Shown piece after piece: positions 45,507 through 53,785 of a stretch of 64,000 bases of DNA (positions are counted from its first letter, which is position 1; each line of letters starts with the position of its first letter). Under the pieces are notes generated by a model. The model searched no databases. It had not been told where the DNA came from and saw nothing but the letters and a program-made list of their open reading frames with translations. Source of the stretch: Pseudomonas alkylphenolica (lineage in GTDB: Bacteria; Pseudomonadota; Gammaproteobacteria; Pseudomonadales; Pseudomonadaceae); NCBI RefSeq assembly GCF_000746525.1, contig NZ_CP009048.1, forward strand, positions 4,281,501 through 4,345,500. Direction: 5' to 3'. Position numbers and translations under genes: made by a program.

Positions 45507-45983
45507 ATGATCCAGTTGCAAGATTACTTTCGCAGCCGTGTTTCACAGGCAGCCTATGATCTGTTCGCGGTTTTTTCTCGCTTTGAATACGCGATGAAAA
45601 AAGGAGGTTTTCGGCGTGGTGAAAACGCTGATGCGGCATGGACCAAATTCGCTAACCATCTACCAGCGGATATTTTCCCCCGCTTGCGCGCGACATCCGA
45701 TGTGGCAATTTATTTCGACGCTCCACCGGATCGATTGGTGGCCGATACTGGTGAAGGCGTGCGATGGTCCGGCAAACCCACCACGCCGACTACAATGCCA
45801 GAACTGCTTGATTGCATAAAAATCGCTAGGAACAATCTGTTCCACGGTGATAAACGACATGACAACCGAAGGGACACTGAACTCATGGTTGCAGCTCTGT
45901 TCGTGCTCAACCATATTTATGAATCTATTGAGTACGATCCAAAATTTGACGCTTTCATCTCCGAAATGGAATATGGCCTTTGA
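45507..45983 (+). CDS. HEPN-like protein
   Basis: A 158-aa helical protein. Around residues 108-113 it has RNNLFHG, matching the HEPN RxxxxH active site, followed by the helix ELMVAALFVLNHIYESI. HEPN proteins are usually RNases in toxin-antitoxin and anti-phage systems. It stands alone, with no antitoxin beside it. An alternative reading is a non-catalytic HEPN scaffold. Family assignment is by motif only. Confidence 0.6.
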   Translation: MIQLQDYFRSRVSQAAYDLFAVFSRFEYAMKKGGFRRGENADAAWTKFANHLPADIFPRLRATSDVAIYFDAPPDRLVADTGEGVRWSGKPTTPTTMPELLDCIKIARNNLFHGDKRHDNRRDTELMVAALFVLNHIYESIEYDPKFDAFISEMEYGL

Positions 45984-46245
45984 TTCTTAAGCCGTTTCCT
46001 TCGACCTCAATCATCGGCACTTGTCGTTTTTTGTAATATTTGACGATGTATAATTAATCCAATTAATAAGGCTTCCGTAGTTTTCTTCATTGACCCTGCG
46101 TTGGTCTACGAGGAGGCCATCGCTGCCACTATAATGATCCGAGAGTGGCATTCATTTGGCCACGAGCGGTCGCTGCTAAAGTTGCTACCTGCAGCCATTG
46201 CAGCAATCCTATCACTTGACCACGCTAAACAACTAGGAATGGAAT

Positions 46246-46935
46246 ATGGCATTAGCTGAAGATCTGAAAAAATGGGTAGACGAAACCTTCACAGCTGTTT
46301 GGGAGGTTCAAGAGACGGCTGGAGTTCCTAACCCCGAAGATCTGCGCCTAAACTCAAACCACGCAAAAGATTTGAATTCAGCGACCGTGCTATATGCGGA
46401 TCTGGACGGGTCTACAGATATGGTGAACATGAAGAAATGGGAGTTCAGCACCGAAATCTATAAAACCTTCCTCAAATGTGCTTCCGACATCATTAAAAAC
46501 GAAGGTGGGGTCATCACCGCGTACGATGGGGATCGCGTTATGGGAATCTTCACCGGTGATTACAAAAACACCTCCGCAGCACGCTGCGCTTTGAAGATAA
46601 ACTTTGCTGTGCAAGATATTATTCAACCCGCAATCTCAAAGGGATGGACTACAGATTTTGTCTTAAAGCATGTTGTAGGCATCGACACCAGTCAATTGAA
46701 AACAGCACGAATTGGGGTGCGAGGTGATAACGACTTAGTTTGGGTGGGCCGTGCAGCAAATTACGCCGCAAAACTTACAAATCTGGCTAACAAACCAACC
46801 CGCATTACCGAGGACGTCTATAAAAGGTTGGCATCAGACTTGAAACAAACCAACGGTACAGACATGTGGGTTCGCGAATATTGGGAGGGGATGGGAATTT
46901 GGATGTACTCCTCCACCTGGAAATGGCGGGTGTAA
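46246..46935 (+). CDS. Class III nucleotide cyclase, single domain (PycC-like)
   Basis: A 229-aa cyclase. The two metal aspartates are in YADLDGSTDMV and AYDGDRVMGIF. The transition-state residues lie in VGRAANYAAKLTNL (Asn and a Lys where Arg is usual). One domain suffices to form a homodimer. Size and the ADLDGST form resemble Pycsar uridylate/cytidylate cyclases that make a cyclic nucleotide on phage infection. A cyclic-nucleotide-binding TIR protein lies 362 bp downstream. The nucleotide made cannot be told from sequence. Confidence 0.8.
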   Translation: MALAEDLKKWVDETFTAVWEVQETAGVPNPEDLRLNSNHAKDLNSATVLYADLDGSTDMVNMKKWEFSTEIYKTFLKCASDIIKNEGGVITAYDGDRVMGIFTGDYKNTSAARCALKINFAVQDIIQPAISKGWTTDFVLKHVVGIDTSQLKTARIGVRGDNDLVWVGRAANYAAKLTNLANKPTRITEDVYKRLASDLKQTNGTDMWVREYWEGMGIWMYSSTWKWRV

Positions 46936-47297
46936 ATTTATAACCACGCCTGGAGGGCAGGAGCAAGCCATTGAACGCAATAACAGCCACGTAAACCCGG
47001 GCCTTTATCGGCCGCGATGGGCATTGGCGTTACCGTCATTAACCTGAACGCCCAACCTTCGCGGCACCTAGCGCGCATTGCGGCCAAGGCCCAGGAATGT
47101 ACGCAAGAAAATTTCTGAGCTGAAGAAAGCCCCCGCCCCTTCACAGACGGCACATTCGACAATGTCCCGCGGCAAAAAAGGTTATAGCCCCACCACCCGC
47201 ACCTCGACTGCATTTTTCTTTTTTGGATCCCATTGAATTTTTTCGGCACATCCCCATTTGCTTGAGAGACCCTTTACCCCCGCGGGGCTGTCGATAA
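46936..47297. other. Intergenic stretch with no clear gene
   Basis: 362 bp of moderately GC-rich DNA between the cyclase and the TIR effector. A short open stretch on the plus strand (around 47015-47118, MGIGVTVINLNAQPS) has no start signal or known match. It probably contains the effector's promoter and debris of a lost gene. Confidence 0.4.
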
Positions 47298-48218
47298 ATG
47301 TCTACAGAAAAAATGATTGAACGATTTGAAGGTGTTGCGGGCCGGCCAGCCCTTGAAGAGGTTTTGCTAGAGCAGAAATTGGTTCTCGGCAATGAAACGC
47401 TGGCCAAACGTCTGGCGCAGGCTGGCTCCTTGATTGAGCTAGAGCAAGATCAGGTTCTCATTGAGCAGGGAGGGCAGGATACCGACGTTTTTTTTATCAT
47501 CACGGGGCAACTCAAAATCAAAGTTCACGACCGGGAAGTGGCAATCCGTGGACAAGGAGAGCACGTCGGGGAAATGTCTGCATTGGTGGTGACGGCGAAA
47601 CGTTCAGCGACCGTTGTCGCTACAGAATCTTCGGTCGTATTGAAGGTATCGGCTGTCGACTTTAAAGCGGCAGCAAACGATTTCCCCCGCATTTGGCAAT
47701 ACGTCACCCGTGAACTAGTTGAACGGCTGCATCAACGCAACGCTTTGGTGCGACCTTCCCACAAATCAGCCCGAGTGTTCATCATCTCTTCCAAAGAGGC
47801 GTTGCCGATTGCACGCGAGATCGAACGTCAGCTCGAGCATGACACGTTCTTTGTCAAAATCTGGACCGAAGGTACGTTTCGCGCGTCGAAGTACACCATT
47901 GAAAGTCTGGAGGAACAGCTGGACGAAAGCGATTTTGCTATCGCAATCGCCCAGCCCGACGACGAAGTGGCAAGCCGTGGCCAATCGCAAGGCGCACCAC
48001 GTGACAATGTGATTTTTGAACTCGGCATGTTCGTCGGCCGTCTTGGCAGAATGCGGTCGATTCTCCTAGAGCCCAGGGGCGATGAAGTTCGCCTTCCTTC
48101 AGACCTGAAAGGTCTCACAACCATCACCTACCGCCCGCCCTCAGACAAAGAACAAGCAAAGCTGGGGCCCGCCTGCACCTCGCTGCGGGAAATTTTCAAC
48201 GAACTAGGCCCGCGATAA
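47298..48218 (+). CDS. Cyclic-nucleotide-binding TIR-like effector (PycTIR-like)
   Basis: A 306-aa protein in two parts. Residues ~30-140 form a CRP-type cyclic-nucleotide-binding domain (FFIITGQLKIKV, phosphate cassette VGEMSALVVTAKRSATV). Residues ~155-300 form a TIR-like nucleotide-binding domain of the PF10137 kind (RVFIISSKEALPIAREIERQ opening, then RDNVIFELGMFVGRLGR). This is the domain order of Pycsar TIR effectors, which destroy NAD+ when the cyclic nucleotide binds. It lies between two cyclase genes. Confidence 0.85.
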   Translation: MSTEKMIERFEGVAGRPALEEVLLEQKLVLGNETLAKRLAQAGSLIELEQDQVLIEQGGQDTDVFFIITGQLKIKVHDREVAIRGQGEHVGEMSALVVTAKRSATVVATESSVVLKVSAVDFKAAANDFPRIWQYVTRELVERLHQRNALVRPSHKSARVFIISSKEALPIAREIERQLEHDTFFVKIWTEGTFRASKYTIESLEEQLDESDFAIAIAQPDDEVASRGQSQGAPRDNVIFELGMFVGRLGRMRSILLEPRGDEVRLPSDLKGLTTITYRPPSDKEQAKLGPACTSLREIFNELGPR

Positions 48219-48240
48219 TTCGAATTATCTTCAGCAAACC

Positions 48241-48265
48241 ATAACCTTGCTAAATGAAAGGTTAT
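48241..48265 (+). other. Stem-loop between effector and tandem cyclase
   Basis: Perfect 8-bp inverted repeat ATAACCTT/AAGGTTAT with a 9-nt loop, 23 bp after the effector stop and 25 bp before the tandem-cyclase start. No T-run. It may be an RNA-processing or regulatory hairpin that sets effector and cyclase levels. Confidence 0.5.
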
Positions 48266-48289
48266 GCGTCCTCAGTAAAGGAGAGTTCA

Positions 48290-49840
48290 GTGAGTAAGAG
48301 TTGGAGCCACAACCGCGCAGTCGAACATATCGATAAGAAAATTGCTGATGTGAAAGACATCACCGTCAAAGACTACGTCCGCGACATGTCCTTGGAGTCG
48401 ATTCCAACGAGCGTTGCCTACCGGGTCGATGGTGTTCACATGTACGCCGATATCCAGAATCTGCACGATATGCTCAACATTACGCATGTCGAGGGTACTG
48501 ATTGCCATAAGCGCACGCTACGATTCCTTGATCAACACTACCGTGCAGTCAAGCGCATTCTCGATAGGGTCGACGCTCGGCGGGTGGACTTCCACAGCCA
48601 ACGGTTACATTCGTTGTTCACCAAACCTTACAACAGCGATACCGACGCCGAACTGAAGCGCGTGCAAAGGGCGGTCGCGACGGCCAAGCTCATGATCGAT
48701 GTGCTTGCCCAGACGGGTGACGATGATGAGCAAATTCCCGCCGCGAAGCTGCGAATCGGCATTGATACCGGCCTCGCCCTGGCGGTTAATAACGGCCGCA
48801 AGGGGAATCGTGAACCGCTATTCCTAGGCGACCCAGCTAATCACGCAGCTAAACTGGCCAGCAACAGCAGCGCCAAGGGCATCTACCTCACCAATGCTGC
48901 CCGTATGGCAATTGGCTTGCCTGAGAAAGACGCGCCCGAAAAAGCTGCCTTGACGAATGAAGAAATCAAGGACTGCCAAAACGCCGCTAAATTGGACGTC
49001 ACTGCCGACGAAATCGTCGAGGAATGGCGCGAGGACCTGAAGAACAATCCCATTGGCGGCTACCAGTTTACCCGCCAGACACCGCCACTGTGCGACATGG
49101 ACATCAGCAAGCTGACACCCGCCAACTCCAAACGCCAAGAGATGGTAAGCCTTTATGCCGATATCGACGGCTTCACGTCCTATGTCGCGGAACATATCGA
49201 CGACAACGCCGAGGACGTCGTCCGTACGCTGCATGTAATACGCGCAGAACTCGAACGCGTAGTTACGTCTGACTTTCAGGGTCGGCGAGTCCGCTTCATT
49301 GGTGACTGCGTGCAGGCGCTGTCCTGTGATGGTACTGCCCACACCACGGACGAACAAACAACGATCTCCGAATCAACCCGGTTAGCCGGCGCGCTACGCA
49401 GCAGTTTCAACCTGGCAATCGAGCGTTTGAACGCAAAGGATTATGAAACGGGTGAACTGGGTCTCGCGATAGGCTTTGATATTGGCCCCATTTCGGTAAC
49501 CCGCCTGGGCAAGCAAGGAGACCGCGTTCGCTGCGCGATCGGACGTAAAGTGATCGAATCCGAAAATCGCCAGTTTGCTTGTACAGGTGTCGAGACTGCG
49601 ATTGGGCAAGCGGCTTATGACGCTGCGACTGACGCCGTGAAAGATCTGTTTGGCAAGACTCGCAAGATTGCTAACCTGGATTATAACGAGGCCACTGAGG
49701 CGTTGGCCGACAAGGGTGATGAGTCAGCCAAACAGGCACGTACGGAAGCGTATGCTGGTGCTCCGGCCATCATTCTCGTGGACAACCGTGAAGTCCGTCC
49801 TTACGCGATCACCACTACCGGCGAGTCAGGTAACTCTTGA
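48290..49840 (+). CDS. Tandem class III nucleotide cyclase with complementary half sites
   Basis: A 516-aa protein with GTG start behind AAAGGAG. Two cyclase domains lie at about residues 35-205 and 280-490. The first keeps one Asp (YADIQN) and the NHAAKLA transition-state motif, but the second metal Asp is lost (VDFHSQRLHS). The second keeps both metal Asps (YADIDGFT, RFIGDCVQ) but lacks the Asn/Arg motif (VRCAIGRKVIES). Together they can form one composite site, as in animal adenylyl cyclases but in reverse order. It follows the TIR effector and overlaps the E2-like gene. Confidence 0.8.
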   Translation: MSKSWSHNRAVEHIDKKIADVKDITVKDYVRDMSLESIPTSVAYRVDGVHMYADIQNLHDMLNITHVEGTDCHKRTLRFLDQHYRAVKRILDRVDARRVDFHSQRLHSLFTKPYNSDTDAELKRVQRAVATAKLMIDVLAQTGDDDEQIPAAKLRIGIDTGLALAVNNGRKGNREPLFLGDPANHAAKLASNSSAKGIYLTNAARMAIGLPEKDAPEKAALTNEEIKDCQNAAKLDVTADEIVEEWREDLKNNPIGGYQFTRQTPPLCDMDISKLTPANSKRQEMVSLYADIDGFTSYVAEHIDDNAEDVVRTLHVIRAELERVVTSDFQGRRVRFIGDCVQALSCDGTAHTTDEQTTISESTRLAGALRSSFNLAIERLNAKDYETGELGLAIGFDIGPISVTRLGKQGDRVRCAIGRKVIESENRQFACTGVETAIGQAAYDAATDAVKDLFGKTRKIANLDYNEATEALADKGDESAKQARTEAYAGAPAIILVDNREVRPYAITTTGESGNS

Positions 49841-50616
49841 TCACCGCATTTAATCTGATTACACAGTTCGCCCCCGATTTCGGGGGCGCTTGCACAGTTG
49901 ATTCGGACTCTTCTGCTATTTTGGAATTGCCGATCCAGCTGGTTGACGGCAGGGTTTTACAGTACAGATTGCGCCTGCGACGGAGCGATGAATCGGTTTA
50001 CGTTCAAGAGGAACAGCCCACTCACCTGCCGTCCTTTTGCCCTGAACGGCACATCAATTATGACGGTACTTTCTGTCTGTATTACCCAGCGGCCAGCCGC
50101 TTGGCCGTGACTGACGAAGTATCTGCTGTGGCTTGGCTTGAAACACTCTACAGATACCTCAAGCTTCAAGAACGAGCCCGGGTTCAGCGTAAATGGCCCA
50201 ACAACGAGGTCTGGGCCCATGGGAACGCCGCCCATCACCAAATTCGCGCGTCGACCGCTGCTACAGGCTTAAATGGTGAATTTTCGGCGGCGCTTGAACA
50301 GAATCAGATTGCACTGCAACGTCGACGATCGAAAGGTCGCGCGATCCTGGAAATCTGGGTTCGCGGCGTTCACGCCTATAGCGTGTGGGAGTCTTACAGA
50401 CGAGTAATCAATCTGAAGCAGCGCTGCTTTTGCGGGGCCTCTGGGCTTAGGCGTCCGAAGACATTACGTCGGTGTGGACTTCACGCCAAACAAGCCGTTG
50501 AATTGGCCTTTGCGCTACGTGACTGGCAGAGCGAAGAGGATCGTTATTGGCAAAGCATGCAGGATCGGAGCTGCTGTGGCTCCTGCGATAACTGCCCTCT
50601 TTCACCATCACCTTGA
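49837..50616 (+). CDS. E2-like (ubiquitin-conjugating-fold) cysteine-rich protein
   Basis: A 259-aa protein with TTG start, overlapping the tandem-cyclase stop by four bases. The N-terminal ~95 residues look like an E2: beta strand ILELPIQLVDGRVLQYRLRL, then PSFCPERHINYDGTFCLYY. H72/N74 and C80 there mimic the HPN-to-Cys spacing of E2 enzymes. The C-terminal 60 residues are cysteine-rich (RCFCGAS, CGLH, SCCGSCDNCP), probably zinc-binding. No E1-like gene is nearby. E2-only partners are known in short type II CBASS; pairing with a class III cyclase suggests analogous priming. Confidence 0.7.
   Translation: MITAFNLITQFAPDFGGACTVDSDSSAILELPIQLVDGRVLQYRLRLRRSDESVYVQEEQPTHLPSFCPERHINYDGTFCLYYPAASRLAVTDEVSAVAWLETLYRYLKLQERARVQRKWPNNEVWAHGNAAHHQIRASTAATGLNGEFSAALEQNQIALQRRRSKGRAILEIWVRGVHAYSVWESYRRVINLKQRCFCGASGLRRPKTLRRCGLHAKQAVELAFALRDWQSEEDRYWQSMQDRSCCGSCDNCPLSPSP
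49869..49888 (+). other. GC-rich hairpin in the 5' coding end of the E2-like gene
   Basis: CGCCCCCG/CGGGGGCG with an ATTT loop, 32 bases after the TTG start. It could reduce translation or elongation of this gene relative to the cyclase. Confidence 0.45.
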
Positions 50617-50865
50617 CTAAGTGCTGAAGAACCGCGAGGCCGGGTATCCCCAGAAATCGCATAACGGTGTTTTGGAGAGGTGCTGATTGGGACCATGAGC
50701 GTCCTTCCCCGCAGGGTAACAAACGTATGACTATATAGATGAAAGGTACAACGTTAAATCGCACTCCGCCTGAGCCGATTTGCCTTTCCAACCCTAGGAA
50801 TGGCAATGTGCCAATGTCACGACTAAGCGCGATCCCTGCACGAGTCAATACCCCAAGGAGCAACT

Positions 50866-51429
50866 ATGGCATACCGAAATGGTAACTATTGCGCGTTCTA
50901 TGTGGCTGAACCCTTTCACGAAAGTTCACTAGCTGCCCATGCTACCAAGGACTTCGTTTACTACAACATGCTGCGAGCTTGGAAGGCCAAAGACCCATCC
51001 TTTCCTTTCATTGACTCCCACGCGAAAACTTATAGCGTGAGGGACGGCAGTGATTGGGAAAGTACGTTAAAACCAAGATTGCGCGAACGCCTGCAGTCCT
51101 CAAAGAATATTGTATTGTTTTTAAGCAGCGTCACTATTAGTTCAGTTGCCCTGAATGAGGAAATTGAATACGGGATCGAAAACCAAGGACTTCCCGTCAT
51201 TGTTATTTACCCAGAATTCAAAACAAAAGGATCCTTATTGCTGAATGGCGCCTTGTCTGAGGATGTTAAAAAATTGTGGAGCAGGCTTCCGACTTTTAAA
51301 AGACTGATGTCCAAGGTGCCGACCTTGCATATACCGCTCAACCAAGAAACCATAGTAACCGCACTAATCAACTCAGATTTTTCACTTACGTCAAAGACCA
51401 AACCGGATGTCTACCGCTATTCCGCATAA
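50866..51429 (+). CDS. thsB: Thoeris TIR sensor (ThsB-like)
   Basis: A 187-aa TIR protein. Family features are CAFYVAEPF, DSHAKTYSVRDG, SSKNIVLFLSS and the catalytic-Glu helix ALNEEIEYGI. ThsB proteins detect phage and convert NAD+ into a cyclic or histidine-linked ADP-ribose signal. It is followed 3 bp later by a membrane macro-domain protein, the partner typical of type II Thoeris. Codons are more AT-rich than in the cyclase genes, suggesting separate acquisition. Confidence 0.85.
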   Translation: MAYRNGNYCAFYVAEPFHESSLAAHATKDFVYYNMLRAWKAKDPSFPFIDSHAKTYSVRDGSDWESTLKPRLRERLQSSKNIVLFLSSVTISSVALNEEIEYGIENQGLPVIVIYPEFKTKGSLLLNGALSEDVKKLWSRLPTFKRLMSKVPTLHIPLNQETIVTALINSDFSLTSKTKPDVYRYSA

Positions 51430-51432
51430 TCA

Positions 51433-52299
51433 ATGACACACGAAAACAACAAGGAGAACAGCTTGCGCAAGGTTAGTTTTTTTGACAGTCAGTTAATGAA
51501 AAACTTTAAGGAACGGATTTCCACCACCAGCACCGTATTGTCCCTCGCATTGATTTTTGTGGAAATCCCTGCGCAGATGAAGGCGTTGGCTGGCGCTATT
51601 TTTATCGGACTTCTAATTGTAGTTTACGTCTGGTTGTGGCATAGAGCAAATCAGCTAAAAAGCGTTGATTTAGACATTGATGGCAGCAAAGTCACGGTGA
51701 AGGCAGGCGACTTATTTTTGGAGCCAGGATTAAAAGTCATTGCATTCAACGAGTACTTCGACACGGTCGTCGACGATCGAATCATATCTGCGCACTCATT
51801 AAATGGGGTATTTATTAATTTACACTTGCCCAGCACGCTTACCAAACTCGATCACCACCTAGAAACATATCCCTTTGACCCTGACGAACTGGGTGAATTA
51901 AACACTGCCAGACGTGCAGGAAAACTGCAAAAATATAAAATCGGCACACTATGTGTCTACGATGATTTTATACTTACAGCATTCTCAAAGTTTGACAATC
52001 AAAATCGGGCAATGCTGACCATGCCCGAGTACCTGGAGTTCTTGATCAACTTTTGGGATAAAATCAATAAAGTGTACGCTCAACAAAGCGTATCCACACC
52101 AATTTTCGGCTCAGGCATTACGCGAATCAAGGAACACAAAAACATCAGTGATGAAGACCTGCTCAAGATTATGTTGTGGACATTTCGGATCAGCGAAATG
52201 CGATTTAAGTACCCCGCCAAACTGACGATTGTGATCCACCAAGACAAAATCAAGACCATCAACCTTCTGGACATAAAATCGGCGAAAAACGGTTTATAA
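51433..52299 (+). CDS. thsA: Membrane macro-domain effector of type II Thoeris (ThsA-like)
   Basis: A 288-aa protein with two N-terminal membrane helices (about residues 33-47 and 52-70: ALAGAIFIGLLIVVYVWLW) and a soluble macro domain of the ThsA_Macro/DUF6430 type. FNEYFDTVVDDRIISAHSLN begins that domain. In type II Thoeris the macro domain binds the ThsB signal and the helices disrupt the membrane. No SIR2 domain is present, unlike type I ThsA. Confidence 0.85.
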   Translation: MTHENNKENSLRKVSFFDSQLMKNFKERISTTSTVLSLALIFVEIPAQMKALAGAIFIGLLIVVYVWLWHRANQLKSVDLDIDGSKVTVKAGDLFLEPGLKVIAFNEYFDTVVDDRIISAHSLNGVFINLHLPSTLTKLDHHLETYPFDPDELGELNTARRAGKLQKYKIGTLCVYDDFILTAFSKFDNQNRAMLTMPEYLEFLINFWDKINKVYAQQSVSTPIFGSGITRIKEHKNISDEDLLKIMLWTFRISEMRFKYPAKLTIVIHQDKIKTINLLDIKSAKNGL

Positions 52300-52344
52300 A
52301 TTTTACCGTCAACGGCGTCATCTCCCTACGCCTAGGAGTTGAGG

Positions 52345-52400
52345 ATGAGTGATGAGCGCTGTTTTAATATGTGAGCGGCGCACTGTTTCTCATCACTCAT
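52345..52400. terminator. Bidirectional hairpin between cargo and recombinase operon
   Basis: A perfect 12-bp inverted repeat ATGAGTGATGAG (52345-52356) / CTCATCACTCAT (52389-52400) with a 32-nt loop that itself can pair (GCGC). It lies between the convergent Thoeris pair and recombinase operon and probably ends both. Confidence 0.6.
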
Positions 52401-52534
52401 TAACGAAGTAATCACCACTATTTTTGACTGCATCAACGTAGCGTATCGAGGGTTGCATGCCGATTCAGTACATAGTTAATCAAAGCCCTGGAATCCCACT
52501 ATTTCAAAGGGAGCTAGCCAAATCATGAAACGAT

Positions 52535-53785
52535 TCAGGAACCTTTAATTTTACTCCTTAAATCATCTAACTCTGCCTGCAGCCGAAAATTTTCCTCACT
52601 GAGTTTTTTTATGAGTTCATTCTTTTCCTGATACCGCTTATTCACGAGCATTTGTTGGGTGAGAGCAACATACGGCTTTATTGAGTCGGAGTTACGTTGT
52701 CCCAGATCCATTGCTACAGATGCAGAAACTGAAGCGTCCGAAGTGTCCAACCTCAGTTCTGCGCGTTGCTCAAAGTTTGTTTGAATCCTGTGCTCAGCAA
52801 ACTTTCGCCTGAAGGCATGTATTGAAGTTCTAGATTTAGTGCTGCCAATCGCTTTGAACGCTTTACCGAATATATCAGATACACTTGCATCGTTCAGTGG
52901 ACGTCCGGTGCGCACTGACAAAAAAACCCTATCTTGTGTCACTGCCTCATTGAATCCTTTCGCCTCGAGCATGCATTTACGTACAGTGGTAATAAATTCA
53001 CTAATTCTATAAGCGAGTAAAATAGGGAAGCGATAGTTAAGATTTGCGTCGAACTTCTGACTGTCCGGATTTACTATAATATAGTCATCAAGATTTTTTC
53101 TCAGCTCTTCTTGAGAAAATTGTGAGCAACGGAGAGAGTTTATGGACCCTCTTCGAAAGCCAACAGTACTGGCGATAGCCATGATAAGACTATTGCGCTC
53201 TGAAATATATTCATCTCTTTCTTTGCGAAAGTAATCTTCGAGCTTACTAACGTCTAATTCGGTAGCTGTATACTCAGTAACATGCTTACTAGACCTACCG
53301 ATTCGCCTGTAATTCAAAGGGTACATACGGTAATTATCATCTAACGATTTATTCTTCTTGGACTTCAAAGTAAAATCCGAAGTTATTGCGCACTCATGCG
53401 CCCCAATCAAACCACAAAGCTTATGACGATTTTGGTACCAGTGATAAAAACAATAAATTATGGCGAGCCTACTATTAACGACTCTCTTAAGCTTTTTTTC
53501 CAAAACTGAGCTTTTTGCCTTAAGCCTGTTTAAATCTGCATTTCTGAAGTTTCTTAACGTACTATTTGTGGCGCCTGCTATTGAAATCCTCTCGGACTCT
53601 ATGAAATTAAAATAAAGCACTAGATGATACATTTCATTTTTTACATACGAAAATGACCAACAATCATGCCGCTGTAAATGGATTGCGTAATCCATCAGGT
53701 CGTCGACAATCAGGAGATTCTCCTGATCAAAAGGAATTGGAATTTTAAGATCTGTCTCGCCAATCCATCTAATTTGAATTGGCAT
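52535..53785 (-). CDS. Tyrosine recombinase 3 of the GInt operon
   Basis: A 416-aa integrase. The catalytic region has the first Arg in ASTVGFRRGSINSLRC, HAFRRKF (His-x-x-Arg) and a C-terminal Tyr in SDSIKPYVALTQQ. The second His/Trp position appears to be Gln (LGQRN). The last ~30 residues are coiled coil (QEKNELIKKLSEENFRLQAE). It is the last gene of the operon and overlaps its upstream neighbour by 17 bp. Confidence 0.85.
   Translation of the reverse strand: MPIQIRWIGETDLKIPIPFDQENLLIVDDLMDYAIHLQRHDCWSFSYVKNEMYHLVLYFNFIESERISIAGATNSTLRNFRNADLNRLKAKSSVLEKKLKRVVNSRLAIIYCFYHWYQNRHKLCGLIGAHECAITSDFTLKSKKNKSLDDNYRMYPLNYRRIGRSSKHVTEYTATELDVSKLEDYFRKERDEYISERNSLIMAIASTVGFRRGSINSLRCSQFSQEELRKNLDDYIIVNPDSQKFDANLNYRFPILLAYRISEFITTVRKCMLEAKGFNEAVTQDRVFLSVRTGRPLNDASVSDIFGKAFKAIGSTKSRTSIHAFRRKFAEHRIQTNFEQRAELRLDTSDASVSASVAMDLGQRNSDSIKPYVALTQQMLVNKRYQEKNELIKKLSEENFRLQAELDDLRSKIKGS

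Noticed and set aside
46938..47249. 103-codon minus-strand frame in the gap before the TIR effector
   Set aside because: Low-complexity Arg/Trp/Cys-rich translation, no start signal, no recognised domain.
46246..50616. CBASS classification of the cyclase/E2 set
   Set aside because: No CD-NTase motifs (GS...DxD) are present. Both synthases are class III cyclases, so Pycsar is the nearer model.
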